NCBI RefSeq assembly: GCF_000708755.2 | Contig: NZ_JGVU02000022.1 | Span: 186,001-250,000 of the forward strand | Direction: 5' to 3' | Source: Metabacillus indicus LMG 22858 | GTDB taxonomy: Bacteria; Bacillota; Bacilli; Bacillales; Bacillaceae | DNA: 64,000 nucleotides | In this document: one piece after another, positions 9,384 through 18,790 of the stretch | How the letters are laid out: every line of letters starts with the position of its first letter | Numbering within the stretch: position 1 is the first letter of the stretch | Translations under genes and position numbers: made by a program | Notes under the pieces: generated by a model | Database searches by the model: none | Seen by the model: the letters and a program-made list of their open reading frames with translations, nothing else | Told to the model about the DNA's origin: nothing

Positions 9384-9947
9384 ATGGAAAATAAGTTTAT
9401 GAAGGACTACATAGCAAACCGGTTTACGATGGCCATTCTTCCTGATCCGCATATGGGAAAGCTCTATTCCAAGGTGATCGAGACAGAGAAAGAGATTGCC
9501 GTTAAACTCAGCCCGCAGGAGATTGTAAGCAAGAGCTGCATGTACTTCGGCAGCAGCTATGAAGGAAGAAAGGCGGGGACACGGGACCTTATGGGAATTA
9601 CACATAAGCCGCCGATTGTCATTGACCCCGGAAACTATATGTTCTTTTTTCCTACACTGGCCTCAACGAGGAGTCAGTGCGCCTGGATATCGCACGCCCA
9701 CATCCAGCATTATACGGCTGCGGATTTTGACAATACAGAAGTGCTGTTTACGAACGGACTGGTTGAAACCATACCAGTTTCCTCTTCGTCATTTGAAAAT
9801 CAGCTTTATAGAACAGCTCAGCTGCGGACCATTATTACGGCAAGAATTGAAGAGGAGCACCGCAAAATGAATATGCTGATGTTTCCAAAGGAAAAGCAGA
9901 CAAATTTCATTTACGAACAGATTATCCGTGAACTCAACAAACACTAA
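9384..9947 (+). CDS. comK: Competence transcription factor ComK
   Basis: A 187-residue ComK. The conserved core FGSSYEGRKAGT, HKPPIVIDP, FFPTLASTR-CAWISH and SFENQLYRTAQLR is intact through residues about 50-150, and the C-terminal PKE-T-IYEQIIREL is kept. ComK is the master activator of late competence genes for DNA uptake and of its own promoter. The ATG at 9384 follows GAGGTG; an in-frame GTG at 9375 is too close to that site. The AT-rich 260-bp upstream region would be expected to carry ComK boxes, but I found only degenerate ones. Its stop codon directly abuts the stop of convergent yhjD. Confidence 0.95.
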   Translation: MENKFMKDYIANRFTMAILPDPHMGKLYSKVIETEKEIAVKLSPQEIVSKSCMYFGSSYEGRKAGTRDLMGITHKPPIVIDPGNYMFFFPTLASTRSQCAWISHAHIQHYTAADFDNTEVLFTNGLVETIPVSSSSFENQLYRTAQLRTIITARIEEEHRKMNMLMFPKEKQTNFIYEQIIRELNKH

Positions 9948-10310
9948 TCAGGCTTTTACCGCTTTGAACAAATATTCTTCCATCAACTCGCATACCTTAT
10001 TGCGTATTCTCGGATTAAAATAGTTGTGCTGCTCTTCGTAGCCTCTGAAGATAAAGGAATACATCGTAAAAGCTTCATCCCTTTTCACTTCACTTACTTT
10101 GATGCTGTTTTTTTTCAGCTCGCGGCGCACTGCAGCAAGGTCTTTCTGGGCAAGCTTCAGTGATTCCTCCACGAGGTTCAAATAGGGCTGCTGCAGCTTG
10201 AATGGACTTTTTTCAATGATTAACAGATCCCTGCTGAAGATGGAGATGGTCATGGGGAGGTAGATGGACATCTCAATCGCATCACGCAGGTCTGAGGGAA
10301 TTCGTGTCAT
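9948..10310 (-). CDS. yhjD: YhjD family protein of unknown function
   Basis: A 120-residue soluble protein starting MTRIPSDLRDAIEMSIYLPM, with the SPFKLQQPY segment near residue 35 and a basic helix near residues 55-70. I recognise it as YhjD-like from sequence and from its place before yhjE-sipV, as in B. subtilis. Function is unknown. ATG is preceded by GCGAGGT. A LexA-like box lies about 30 bp upstream, between it and divergent yhjE. It has no hairpin before convergent comK. Confidence 0.7.
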   Translation of the reverse strand: MTRIPSDLRDAIEMSIYLPMTISIFSRDLLIIEKSPFKLQQPYLNLVEESLKLAQKDLAAVRRELKKNSIKVSEVKRDEAFTMYSFIFRGYEEQHNYFNPRIRNKVCELMEEYLFKAVKA

Positions 10311-10339
10311 CGCAAAAACCTCGCTTTAACATGATAAAG

Positions 10340-10353
10340 AGAACGTATGTTCG
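10340..10353. promoter_or_regulatory. Candidate LexA (SOS) box in the yhjD-yhjE intergenic region
   Basis: AGAACGTATGTTCG matches the Gram-positive LexA consensus CGAAC-RNRY-GTTCG at all but the first base. It sits in the 180-bp divergent region, close to a possible TATCAT -10 element for yhjD on the minus strand. Damage-inducible control of yhjD and perhaps yhjE-sipV is inferred. Confidence 0.65.
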
Positions 10354-10490
10354 TTTTTATTTTACTTTATCAGTATACGAAATGCAAGCCGCTTTTATTC
10401 AGGCAGTTCCTGAAAAAATGCTCAATGTTTAAAGTCTCTGCACAAACGTGTAGAATATGAGCATAGAGAAAGATAGAAGGAGCTTGCAGG

Positions 10491-11108
10491 ATGGAACTTC
10501 AGGCAATACTGGATTATTTTACAATTGAAAGAATGATGGAATTCTTTAAGGATTACAAATCGTTTGGACCGCTGCTTGGCATTGGGCTTCCCTTGCTTGA
10601 GGCATTTCTTCCCTTTTTGCCTCTGGTTGTGTTTATTGTAGCGAATGCCAATTCGTACGGGTTATGGTTCGGCTTTTTGTATTCCTGGATTGGAAGCTGT
10701 CTCGGAGCGCTCATCCTGTTTTTTCTTGTAAGAAAGTACGGACAGGAGCGGTTTTTCAGATTTATAAGCCGTCATCAATCGGTTCAGAAAATGATGGGAT
10801 GGATTGAAAGGCATGGATTCGGACCTTTGTTTATCCTGCTGTGCTTTCCATTTACGCCGTCTGCTGCCGTCAATGTGGTGGCCGGCCTGTCGAAGGTCAG
10901 CATCTGGCAGTTCTGTCTTGCTGTGATGTCCGGGAAGCTCGTGATGATTTTCCTGGTCAGCTTTATTGGATATGACCTGCGTGCCATCATCACGCAGCCC
11001 GAAAGAACGCTTATCGCTGCGGTTGTTATTTTTCTGCTCTGGCTGATCGGCAAGCAGGTGGAAAAGCGCCTGAATGTCAGAATGCTTGAGAGGAAAAGAA
11101 GCCATTAA
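10491..11108 (+). CDS. yhjE: VTT/SNARE-associated (DedA-like) membrane protein YhjE
   Basis: A 205-residue membrane protein of the VTT (DedA/TVP38) family. It has the hydrophobic LGIGLPLLEAFLPFLPLVVFI start near residue 30 and the family core GSCLGALILFFLVRKYG, then GFGPLFILLCFPFTPSAAVNVVAGLS near residues 105-130. Related proteins act in lipid or membrane homeostasis as flippase-like transporters; the role of YhjE is not established. The ribosome site is AGAAGGAG. sipV follows 21 bases later, so the two are probably co-transcribed, as in B. subtilis. Confidence 0.88.
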   Translation: MELQAILDYFTIERMMEFFKDYKSFGPLLGIGLPLLEAFLPFLPLVVFIVANANSYGLWFGFLYSWIGSCLGALILFFLVRKYGQERFFRFISRHQSVQKMMGWIERHGFGPLFILLCFPFTPSAAVNVVAGLSKVSIWQFCLAVMSGKLVMIFLVSFIGYDLRAIITQPERTLIAAVVIFLLWLIGKQVEKRLNVRMLERKRSH

Positions 11109-11129
11109 TTTTTTTACGGGGGAGTAAAG

Positions 11130-11636
11130 ATGAGAAAAAGATACTGGTTTTTGTCTGCCGTCATCACCTTTTTGCTCATACTTACTATAAAAAATCTTCT
11201 ATTTGTCGACTACAGGGTGGAAGGGGTTTCGATGCAGCCTACTCTGACTGCGGGCCACCTTCTGTCTATTAATAAAGTAAACCATCGGTTATTTGACCTG
11301 AAAAGATTTGATATTGTTGTCTTTCAGCCTCCAGGGGAAAAAGAGGCCTACATCAAGAGAATTATCGGTTTGCCGGGAGATGAGCTGGAGTATAAGAACG
11401 ACAAGCTGTATATCAACGGGAAGGCTGTGAAAGAACCATATTTAAATCCGGTCAAAAAAGAGTTAAGCATGGGAAAGCTGACCGGCAATTTTACGCTTGA
11501 GGAGATTACGGGCAAAAAAACGATTCCCGAAGGCTGTCTTTTCGTTATGGGTGACAACCGCCTTGTCAGCAGGGACAGCAGACAGTTTGGATTGATCAGC
11601 ACAGATTATGTGATTGGCAAGGCTACAAAAGAATAG
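11130..11636 (+). CDS. sipV: Type I signal peptidase SipV
   Basis: A 168-residue signal peptidase I. A single N-terminal membrane anchor (residues 5-22) is followed by the catalytic serine in VEGVSMQPTL (Ser34), the general-base lysine in YIKRIIGLPGDE (Lys76) and the signature GDNRLVSRDSRQFG near residue 142. It cleaves signal peptides from secreted preproteins outside the cytoplasmic membrane. Length and linkage to yhjE match B. subtilis SipV; other Sip paralogues would be expected elsewhere in the genome. The ribosome site is GGGGGAG. Confidence 0.92.
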   Translation: MRKRYWFLSAVITFLLILTIKNLLFVDYRVEGVSMQPTLTAGHLLSINKVNHRLFDLKRFDIVVFQPPGEKEAYIKRIIGLPGDELEYKNDKLYINGKAVKEPYLNPVKKELSMGKLTGNFTLEEITGKKTIPEGCLFVMGDNRLVSRDSRQFGLISTDYVIGKATKE

Positions 11637-11649
11637 GGAAGATCCCAAT

Positions 11650-11682
11650 AAAAGTGCACGATGGTGATCATGCACTTTTTTT
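11650..11682. terminator. Bidirectional terminator between sipV and convergent MFS gene
   Basis: AAAAGTGCA and TGCACTTTT arms around a 12-base loop followed by a T run, 14 bases after sipV. Confidence 0.88.
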
Positions 11683-11713
11683 CTGTACGGACATCCATCT
11701 CAAATTAACCTTT

Positions 11714-12949
11714 TCAGGCTGTTTGTTCTTCTTTCCGCATATATTCTCGGTCTCCTTCAGACTTCCTGTACTCTTTATTCGAAACCCATGCCAGAAACAA
11801 ACTCAAGCCTGAACAGAAGTAAAGGAATGTTGTTCCTTTTTCTATTACTAGAAAAGCAGATAGCGGACCTAATGCAGCTCCGAGGTCAGCAGCCATAGAG
11901 TATTTTGTTATGATGGCTGTCTTTTGCTTCATTGCGGAAGCAGCATCAGATACTAATACATCGGTTAACGTTGTTATAATGGTTGAGCAAATCAGGAGAA
12001 GCACGATGATCGATGCCCAAATGAAGAACGGAAGCTGACAATTGATAAGCGGAAATAAACAGCCTGTCATGAGTAATGCAATGAACAAAAGAGGATGCCT
12101 GCCAAGTACTCCGTCGGAAACATGTCCTATAAATGGAGCAAGAAACGGCTCCCATGTCCATCTTAAACCAAGGAGAAGCCCTGATGCGGCTCCAGAAGCA
12201 AGTATAAAGCCATCTGCTATAGATACGTGCATTCCGTAGTGCCTGGTCAGGTAATAGCTTACAGTAGAAGCAAATACGCCCTGAAGCAGAAACGCCGCGA
12301 TCAATCCCCTGAGGAGAGAGAGCCTAATTGTCCTTTTGCTAAAATCAACCTTTTCGATTTTTTCTGATTTTTCTTCCCTTGGCCGTAATAAGGCAGGAGT
12401 TAACAAAAAGACCAATGGGACTGAGAGCAAACAAGCTGCTGCAAATACAAGGCACGTTAGTTTCATCCCAATTTGATAGCACAGTAAACCTCCAAAAATC
12501 ATTCCGGCAAGGCTTCCCAGCCGGTAAGTGCCATTATAGATCCCCATGAATTTCCCTTTATTTGACTCGGAGGATAATTGCACCACAAGCAATTGTCCGG
12601 AAAGACGGAGCAGTGCCCAGGCAAACCCCCATATACACCGGAGAATAAACCAGCATAGAAAACCGTTCAGAGAGAAAAAACCGATATTTGTCAGAAAGGT
12701 TAATAGAATCGCGAGCAGTAAAGCGTGCTGAAGTTTTAGCGTTTTTACCAATAAAGCTGCAAACGGATTGAGAGGAATTCGAATGAAACGGTTTACCGAC
12801 AGCAGAACTCCAGCTTCAATTAGCGAAGATAATCCTGCTTCCTTAAAATAAAGAGGCAAAGCGATATAAAACATGGAGTCCGTGAGTAAGCAGATGCCTG
12901 TAATTAAAGCTGTAAAAATGATGTTTGAGCGGTTTGGTTTTTTTGTCAT
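11714..12949 (-). CDS. Major facilitator superfamily transporter
   Basis: A 411-residue membrane protein with 10-12 hydrophobic segments and the MFS-like loop after TM2 (RFIRIPLNPFAALLVK) and after TM8 (APFIGHVSDGVLGR). It is probably a drug or metabolite efflux carrier, but no substrate can be read from sequence. The start at 12949 follows AGAGAGGT; the open frame extends further without a ribosome site. It is divergent from a LysR-type gene, which probably controls it through the palindrome between them. Confidence 0.82.
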   Translation of the reverse strand: MTKKPNRSNIIFTALITGICLLTDSMFYIALPLYFKEAGLSSLIEAGVLLSVNRFIRIPLNPFAALLVKTLKLQHALLLAILLTFLTNIGFFSLNGFLCWFILRCIWGFAWALLRLSGQLLVVQLSSESNKGKFMGIYNGTYRLGSLAGMIFGGLLCYQIGMKLTCLVFAAACLLSVPLVFLLTPALLRPREEKSEKIEKVDFSKRTIRLSLLRGLIAAFLLQGVFASTVSYYLTRHYGMHVSIADGFILASGAASGLLLGLRWTWEPFLAPFIGHVSDGVLGRHPLLFIALLMTGCLFPLINCQLPFFIWASIIVLLLICSTIITTLTDVLVSDAASAMKQKTAIITKYSMAADLGAALGPLSAFLVIEKGTTFLYFCSGLSLFLAWVSNKEYRKSEGDREYMRKEEQTA

Positions 12950-13011
12950 GATGTACCTCTCTTTCATCATTACTCTAAAGGATGTAAAATAATAAGAAAA
13001 ATATATATATT

Positions 13012-13025
13012 TTATCAATTGATAA
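13012..13025. promoter_or_regulatory. Perfect 14-bp palindrome, candidate LysR operator
   Basis: TTATCAATTGATAA is a perfect inverted repeat in the 99-bp divergent region between the MFS gene and the LysR gene. It contains the T-N11-A form of a LysR box and lies 24 bp before the regulator's start codon, a usual place for an autoregulatory site. Confidence 0.6.
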
Positions 13026-13048
13026 GTTTTAATTATGGGAGAGTTTTA

Positions 13049-13942
13049 ATGAATCTAAATGCTTTAAGACATTTTGTCAGTGTTGTAAAAACTGGCAGTG
13101 TCACAGGGGCAGCGAGGGAGCTGCATATTAGTCAGCCGGCCATTTCCATGCAGATTAAAAATCTGGAAAAAGAACTTGGCCACACACTTTTTAAAGCCAG
13201 GGGCAGGGGAATTGAGCTGACAGAGGCGGGGGAAGTTGTCTATCAGCAGGCTGTCAAACTGTTTTTGGCCGAAGAAGAAGCAGAAAGAATAATTGAACAG
13301 TATACGAGCGGAGTCACAGGGAATATCAGGGTCTTTGCTACGAATTTTCCGGCAAGCTACTTAATGCCCGGATGGATTGCCGGTTTTAAACAGCTTTATC
13401 CGGAAACTGGTATTCAGATATTTTCCGGAAACACAAAAAGTGCCTTGGATAAGCTGATGAAAAATGAAATTGATTTTGCGGTCATCGCAAGCCATTCTTC
13501 ACTGTCTGATGAAGCCGATATTGTTCATCTGCTTGATGATGAGCTATTCTTTATCGTTCCCTGGAATCACCCTTTAGCATCAAAAAGGGCTGAATTTGAA
13601 GATCTTATGGAAGAAGATTTTATATTAAGGGGAGAAGGAAGTTCTACAAGGGCTTTAGTAGAATCATTATGTCAGATAAAACAGGTGCAATTGCAGAGGA
13701 CACCCGTTCAAGTTGAGAGGCTAGAAGAAGCAATCGGGATTGTTGCATCTGGATATGGGATTACGCTCGCACCGCGATTGGCCATTTCCCCATATATGGA
13801 CAGAGGTCTCCTAAGTGTTGTGAAGGTAAATGATCTGTATCTTACAAGGAGAATAAAACTATGTAAAAAAAAGGGGAATCATTTTTCCCCCGCGGTAAAA
13901 AACTTCATGAACTATATTGTAAATAACAGCCATAAAAGCTGA
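13049..13942 (+). CDS. LysR family transcriptional regulator
   Basis: A 297-residue regulator. The N-terminal winged helix-turn-helix (residues 1-60) shows the LysR signature FVSVVKTGSVTGAARELHISQPAISMQIKNLEKELG. The rest is a periplasmic-binding-protein-like effector domain, with IVASGYGITLAP near residue 230. The ATG at 13049 is chosen for its GGGAGAG site. It is divergent from an MFS transporter gene, the common LysR arrangement, so that gene is its likely target; the inducer is unknown. Confidence 0.92.
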   Translation: MNLNALRHFVSVVKTGSVTGAARELHISQPAISMQIKNLEKELGHTLFKARGRGIELTEAGEVVYQQAVKLFLAEEEAERIIEQYTSGVTGNIRVFATNFPASYLMPGWIAGFKQLYPETGIQIFSGNTKSALDKLMKNEIDFAVIASHSSLSDEADIVHLLDDELFFIVPWNHPLASKRAEFEDLMEEDFILRGEGSSTRALVESLCQIKQVQLQRTPVQVERLEEAIGIVASGYGITLAPRLAISPYMDRGLLSVVKVNDLYLTRRIKLCKKKGNHFSPAVKNFMNYIVNNSHKS

Positions 13943-13968
13943 TAGACCGTTTCCAATGCTAAAACGAT

Positions 13969-15093
13969 TCAATCATTCCCTGACCCAATAAACGTAACCG
14001 CAGCAGCAATCCCGTAAAAAACAGAAAACCCAAGCAGCATGCTCTGAAAAGACAGAACTCCCGCAAGCAAAGGCCCTATGCTTGCACCTGCTAGCAAAAT
14101 AAAGGAATACAGGGAGACGGCTGTTGCCCGGTCACTTCCTGCGGTCTCTCCAATCATGGAAATAACGGCCGGTATACAAACAGAAAGGGAGGCTGTGAAC
14201 AGAACAGATAAAGCGGCGGACATGTAGAGGCTCCCGCTTGCATAGTTCAGCAGAAAAGCCAGAATGATCAACAGCATAGCGTACCTGACAGCAGCTGTTT
14301 TCCCGAACCTTCCGATCCACTTTACGCTGAATAAGGAAAACAGCGCTCCGGCAAGTCCTGCTGCTTTACACCAGAACAGGACTTCTTCAGAAACAATCCC
14401 CGAATAGGCACGGTGAAACCCCTCATAATAGGAGACAAATGACATCAGCATGGCAAACGTCAGGATATAGCACAGAACAAGCTTAGGATTGCGGAAAATG
14501 GACCGGAACGACGAGATCAGGTTCTTTGCACCGCTCTGATGTTTCCTGCCGTCCAAAAGCCATGCCAGACATCCTGTAAGCAGGGCATAGGCGACGGCGA
14601 AAAAGAGAAAAACTGTTCTCCAGTCATGCGAAATGGCGATGGCAGAGCTGATCAGCTGCCCGATCATGCCGGACATTAAAAATCCCATATTAATCAGGGA
14701 GATGAGCATGGTTGCCTCTTTTTCCCTGAACGATTCAAAACAATAGGCATAGGCAACAGGGGCAAAGCATCCGAGACAAAACCCCTGCAGGGATCTGAGC
14801 GGAATAAATGTGGCGGATGAGGAGAACGCAAGCATGGCGGTTGCTGCAATTGCGAGGGCAAAGCCTGCGATCAGGACGTTTTTCTTTCCGGCTTTTTCTG
14901 TGAGCGGCCCGAACGTAAAAAGGCCGGCCGCATAAAAGAATGTAAAAAAGGTGCTGCCGAGAACGGCTTCATTGAAGGAAAGGCCTGTATCCTCCGATAT
15001 AGATGCATACAGGGGAATCAGCACATAGATGCTGCTTGCTACCATAATGGCCGTCACGAGAAAAAAGGCCGAGAGCAGATGGATTCTTTTCAT
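13969..15093 (-). CDS. Major facilitator superfamily transporter
   Basis: A 374-residue carrier with about 12 membrane segments. The MFS motif A-like loop FTFGPLTEKAGKKNVLIAGF lies near residues 58-77. The family arrangement suggests an exporter of drugs or small metabolites, without a predictable substrate. An ideal AAAGGAGG site precedes the ATG. It converges with the LysR gene, 26 bp from its stop codon, with no clear hairpin between them, and diverges from addB. Confidence 0.85.
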   Translation of the reverse strand: MKRIHLLSAFFLVTAIMVASSIYVLIPLYASISEDTGLSFNEAVLGSTFFTFFYAAGLFTFGPLTEKAGKKNVLIAGFALAIAATAMLAFSSSATFIPLRSLQGFCLGCFAPVAYAYCFESFREKEATMLISLINMGFLMSGMIGQLISSAIAISHDWRTVFLFFAVAYALLTGCLAWLLDGRKHQSGAKNLISSFRSIFRNPKLVLCYILTFAMLMSFVSYYEGFHRAYSGIVSEEVLFWCKAAGLAGALFSLFSVKWIGRFGKTAAVRYAMLLIILAFLLNYASGSLYMSAALSVLFTASLSVCIPAVISMIGETAGSDRATAVSLYSFILLAGASIGPLLAGVLSFQSMLLGFSVFYGIAAAVTFIGSGND

Positions 15094-15241
15094 CAGACTG
15101 CCTCCTTTAAAAACAGCCTATGCATATGCCGCCATAGCGGTCACGGGGCTTCTGCAAAACTTGGAAGTCCCGGGAGAATGGCATTCCATATTGTTTTCAA
15201 GTAAAATAGACAGATAGATAAAAGAGAGTGAAACGGAACAG

Positions 15242-15271
15242 AAAGGCGTATGAGTGAATATGCCTTTTTTT
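15242..15271 (+). terminator. Terminator-like hairpin in the addB leader
   Basis: AAAGGCGTAT pairs with ATATGCCTTT (one G-U pair) over a six-base loop and runs into seven Ts. It ends 22 bases before the addB GTG start, so it could attenuate addB or insulate it from upstream transcription. Confidence 0.65.
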
Positions 15272-15292
15272 ACATAGAAAGGGGTTCTGACG

Positions 15293-18200
15293 GTGGGTGT
15301 CAGGTTTATTTTGGGAAGGTCGGGAAGCGGAAAAACACACCGTATGCTGAATGAAATCCGTTCAGAGCTTTTCAGGGAGCCTGAAGGGGATCCGGTGGTC
15401 TATCTTGTGCCCGATCAGATGACATTCGGCATAGAGTATGAGCTTGCTAAAACGCCCGGGCTTGGCGGCATGATGAGGGCGCAGACGTTCAGTTTCAGCC
15501 GTCTTGCGTGGAGGATTCTTCAGGAAACAGGAGGGATCAGCCGCTATCATATTACCGGGACAGGCATTCAGATGATGCTGAGAAAGCTGATTGAGCAGCA
15601 CAAGCAGGACTTCAGGCTGTTTGCAAAAGCAAGCGGCAAAAGCGGTTTTATTGACCATATGGAAGCGATGATTACGGAGCTTAAACGCTATTGCCTCACG
15701 CCGCAGGAGATGGAAGAAAAAATAAACGGGATGTCAGTCAACGCCACGAAACAAGAGCAGGCGCTCGCTGACAAACTTCATGACGTTGTTCTGCTGTATA
15801 AGCAGATGGAAAAGGAACTGAGCGGCACATACGTCGATTCAGAGGATTATCTGCGTCTTCTCGCGGAAAAAATTCAGTATTCATCCTATATTCAGAGGGC
15901 TGATATTTACCTCGATGGTTTTCACAGCTTTACGCCTCAGGAATACATGGTGATCGGTGCGTTAATGAAACATGCAAAGAGTGTAACGATTGCGCTGACA
16001 ACAGACAAGCCGTTTCATGAACACCTGCCGCACGAACTCCATCTTTTCAGGATAACAGGCATGACCTATCACAGGCTGTCTGTTCTCGCCGCTGATAACG
16101 GTGCCGAAATAGAGGATGTGACGGTGCTGAACGAAATGCCGCGATTTGCAGAGCGGCCGTCCCTTGCCCATCTGGAGCGTTTCCTTGAGTCAAGGCCGGT
16201 GAAGCCCTATGAGGGAGAGACACATGCTGTACTTGCACAAGCTTCCTCACGAAGGGCGGAAATTGAGGGCATTGCGAGAAAAATAAGAGGGTTTGTCATG
16301 GATGATGGCTACCGGTATAAGGATCTTGCTGTTTTAATCCGGAATATTGGAGACTATCAGGATGTTATTGAACAGGTATTCAAAGATTACGAGATTCCTT
16401 TTTTCATTGATCAAAAGCGATCGATGCTGAATCATCCGGTCATAGAATTGATCCGCTCTGCTCTTGAAGTGCTGAATGGGGGCTGGCGTTATGAGGCTGT
16501 GTTCAGGGCTGTTAAAACAGAGCTCCTGTTCCCCGCTGACACGGATAAGCGCATCATGAGAGAAAAAATGGATCAGTTTGAAAACTATGTCCTTTCCTAT
16601 GGCATTCAGGGCAGCAAATGGACGAGCGGTGAGCGGTTTGTCTACCGCCGCTATTATTCCCTTGATGACGAATATGTCAGAACAGATGAAGAAAATGAAA
16701 CAGAAGAGATGATTAATGAGCTGAAGGACATCGTTGTACCTCCGATTCAGACGCTCGGTGAACGGATGAAGCGCACGAAAGATGCATCAGGCAAGGCCGA
16801 GGCACTTTATTTATTCCTCGAAGAACTCCATATTCCGTATAAACTCGAACAGATGAGAGCGGAAGCAGAGGAAGCGGGGAGACTCGTTGAGGCAAGAGAG
16901 CATGCTCAGGTGTGGAGCGCGGTCATCGGAATGCTCGATGAATTTGCTGAAATGATGAATGAACACCGCGTCTCGCGCAGTCTGTTCGCAGATATGATTG
17001 ACACAGGTCTTGAAGCGATGAAATTTGCACTTGTGCCGCCTGCGATGGATCAGGTAGTGATTGCAAGCCTGGAACGTTCAAGGCTGCTGAATGTGAGCGT
17101 TGCGTTTGTTGCAGGAGCAAATGACGGTATTCTGCCAGCAAGGCCGATGGAAGAAGGCGTCCTGACGGAGGAAGACCGCATCTCCCTTCATCATCAGGGG
17201 ATTGAGCTTGCCCCGACTGCACGGGAGCAGCTGCTTGATGAAACCTTTGTTTTATACATGGCCCTCTCAAGTGCATCCCGCGAGCTGTATATCTCATATC
17301 CTCTCGCAGATGAAGAAGGAAAGGCGATGCTGCCTTCCATCATCGTGAAACGATTAAGAGATTTATTTCCTGACATCAAAACAGAGATTTTCATCAATGA
17401 GCCGGAAGAGCTATCAGAAGAGGAACAGCTTTCATTTATCGTAAATGAGGAAGTCACACTTTCATATTTAACCTCTCAGCTTCAAAACTGGAAAAGAAGC
17501 TATCCGATCAGCCCGGTCTGGTGGGATGCCTATACACATTTTGCAGAAAAAGAGGATCGGGCTGCGCTGTCAAAAGTGACAGGAAGCCTGTTTTACCGGA
17601 ACGAAGCGGAAACACTTGAAAAAGGAATAAGCAGAGAGCTTTACGGTGAACACATTCAGGGAAGTGTATCCCGGATGGAAATGTTCAAAGCCTGTGCATT
17701 CTCCCATTATGCTTCACACGGCCTGAAATTAAAGGACAGGCAGCAGTTCCGTCTTGAGGCCCCTGATATCGGACAATTGTTCCACTCGGCGCTCAAACTG
17801 ATTTCAGACCGGATGCAGCAGCTGAAAATCGGCTGGAAGGACCTGTCTCATGATCAGTGCTCCCTTCTTTCCCGGGATGCCGTTGAAACACTGGCGCCAA
17901 AACTTCAGCGCGAAATTCTGCTGAGCTCAAACAGGCATCATTATTTAAAAAGAAAGCTCGTCACCATCATTACGAGGGCATCCTCCATCTTGAGCGAGCA
18001 TGCAAGGGCAAGCGGTTTTGCCCCGGCAGGCCTTGAGCTCGGATTCGGAAAAGGCGGCCCGCTGCCGCCAATCCGCTTCAAGCTTGAAAATGGATGCACA
18101 ATGGAGCTTGTCGGCCGGATTGACAGAGTGGACAAAGCGGAAAGTTCAAAAGGCGTTCTTCTCCGGATTGTTGATTTTAAATCGAGCGACAAAACGCTGA

Positions 18201-18790
18201 ATTTATCCGAAGTGTACTACGGGCTTGCTCTGCAGATGCTGACGTATCTTGATGTCATCATTACCCATTCAAAATCGTGGCTTGGCGTCGAGGCGACTCC
18301 TGCGGGTGTTCTTTATTTCCATGTGCATGACCCGATGATCCAGTCTTCAGCCATGCTGCCGCAGGATAAAATCGATGAAGAGATTTTCAAAAAGTTTAAA
18401 ATGAAAGGCCTGCTTCTTGGAGATGAGGAGGCTGTGAGGCTGATGGATCAGACACTGGATTCCGGCCTCTCAAAAATCGTCTCGGCCGGCCTTAAGAAAG
18501 ACGGCGGATTCAGGTCAGATTCCGCGATTGCAAGCGAAGCGGAATTTGATCTTCTCAGAGGCCACGTCAGATCCGTTTTTCAATCGATTGGAACGGACAT
18601 TACGAACGGGAAAACGGACATTTCTCCTTACAAGCTGAAGGATAAAGTACCGTGTACCTTCTGTTCATTTAAATCGGTCTGCCAGTTTGACCAGTCGCTT
18701 TCAGAAAATCAGTACCGTGTTCTGAAAGATGACAAGAATGATGTGATTTTAAAACGGCTTCAGAACGAAGCGGGAAGGGAGGAATCATGA
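15293..18790 (+). CDS. addB: ATP-dependent helicase/deoxyribonuclease subunit B
   Basis: A 1165-residue AddB. Walker A GRSGSGKT is at residues 8-15. The C-terminal RecB-like nuclease domain has GRIDRVD and IVDFKSS near residues 942-963. The four cysteines of its iron-sulphur cluster are visible: one in [10 protein letters not shown] near residue 801 and three in [10 protein letters not shown] starting at 1121. AddAB processes double-strand breaks and, at Chi sites, generates 3' ends for RecA. The start is GTG, preceded by AAAGGGG; the stop overlaps addA by four bases. Confidence 0.97.
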   Translation: MGVRFILGRSGSGKTHRMLNEIRSELFREPEGDPVVYLVPDQMTFGIEYELAKTPGLGGMMRAQTFSFSRLAWRILQETGGISRYHITGTGIQMMLRKLIEQHKQDFRLFAKASGKSGFIDHMEAMITELKRYCLTPQEMEEKINGMSVNATKQEQALADKLHDVVLLYKQMEKELSGTYVDSEDYLRLLAEKIQYSSYIQRADIYLDGFHSFTPQEYMVIGALMKHAKSVTIALTTDKPFHEHLPHELHLFRITGMTYHRLSVLAADNGAEIEDVTVLNEMPRFAERPSLAHLERFLESRPVKPYEGETHAVLAQASSRRAEIEGIARKIRGFVMDDGYRYKDLAVLIRNIGDYQDVIEQVFKDYEIPFFIDQKRSMLNHPVIELIRSALEVLNGGWRYEAVFRAVKTELLFPADTDKRIMREKMDQFENYVLSYGIQGSKWTSGERFVYRRYYSLDDEYVRTDEENETEEMINELKDIVVPPIQTLGERMKRTKDASGKAEALYLFLEELHIPYKLEQMRAEAEEAGRLVEAREHAQVWSAVIGMLDEFAEMMNEHRVSRSLFADMIDTGLEAMKFALVPPAMDQVVIASLERSRLLNVSVAFVAGANDGILPARPMEEGVLTEEDRISLHHQGIELAPTAREQLLDETFVLYMALSSASRELYISYPLADEEGKAMLPSIIVKRLRDLFPDIKTEIFINEPEELSEEEQLSFIVNEEVTLSYLTSQLQNWKRSYPISPVWWDAYTHFAEKEDRAALSKVTGSLFYRNEAETLEKGISRELYGEHIQGSVSRMEMFKACAFSHYASHGLKLKDRQQFRLEAPDIGQLFHSALKLISDRMQQLKIGWKDLSHDQCSLLSRDAVETLAPKLQREILLSSNRHHYLKRKLVTIITRASSILSEHARASGFAPAGLELGFGKGGPLPPIRFKLENGCTMELVGRIDRVDKAESSKGVLLRIVDFKSSDKTLNLSEVYYGLALQMLTYLDVIITHSKSWLGVEATPAGVLYFHVHDPMIQSSAMLPQDKIDEEIFKKFKMKGLLLGDEEAVRLMDQTLDSGLSKIVSAGLKKDGGFRSDSAIASEAEFDLLRGHVRSVFQSIGTDITNGKTDISPYKLKDKVPCTFCSFKSVCQFDQSLSENQYRVLKDDKNDVILKRLQNEAGREES

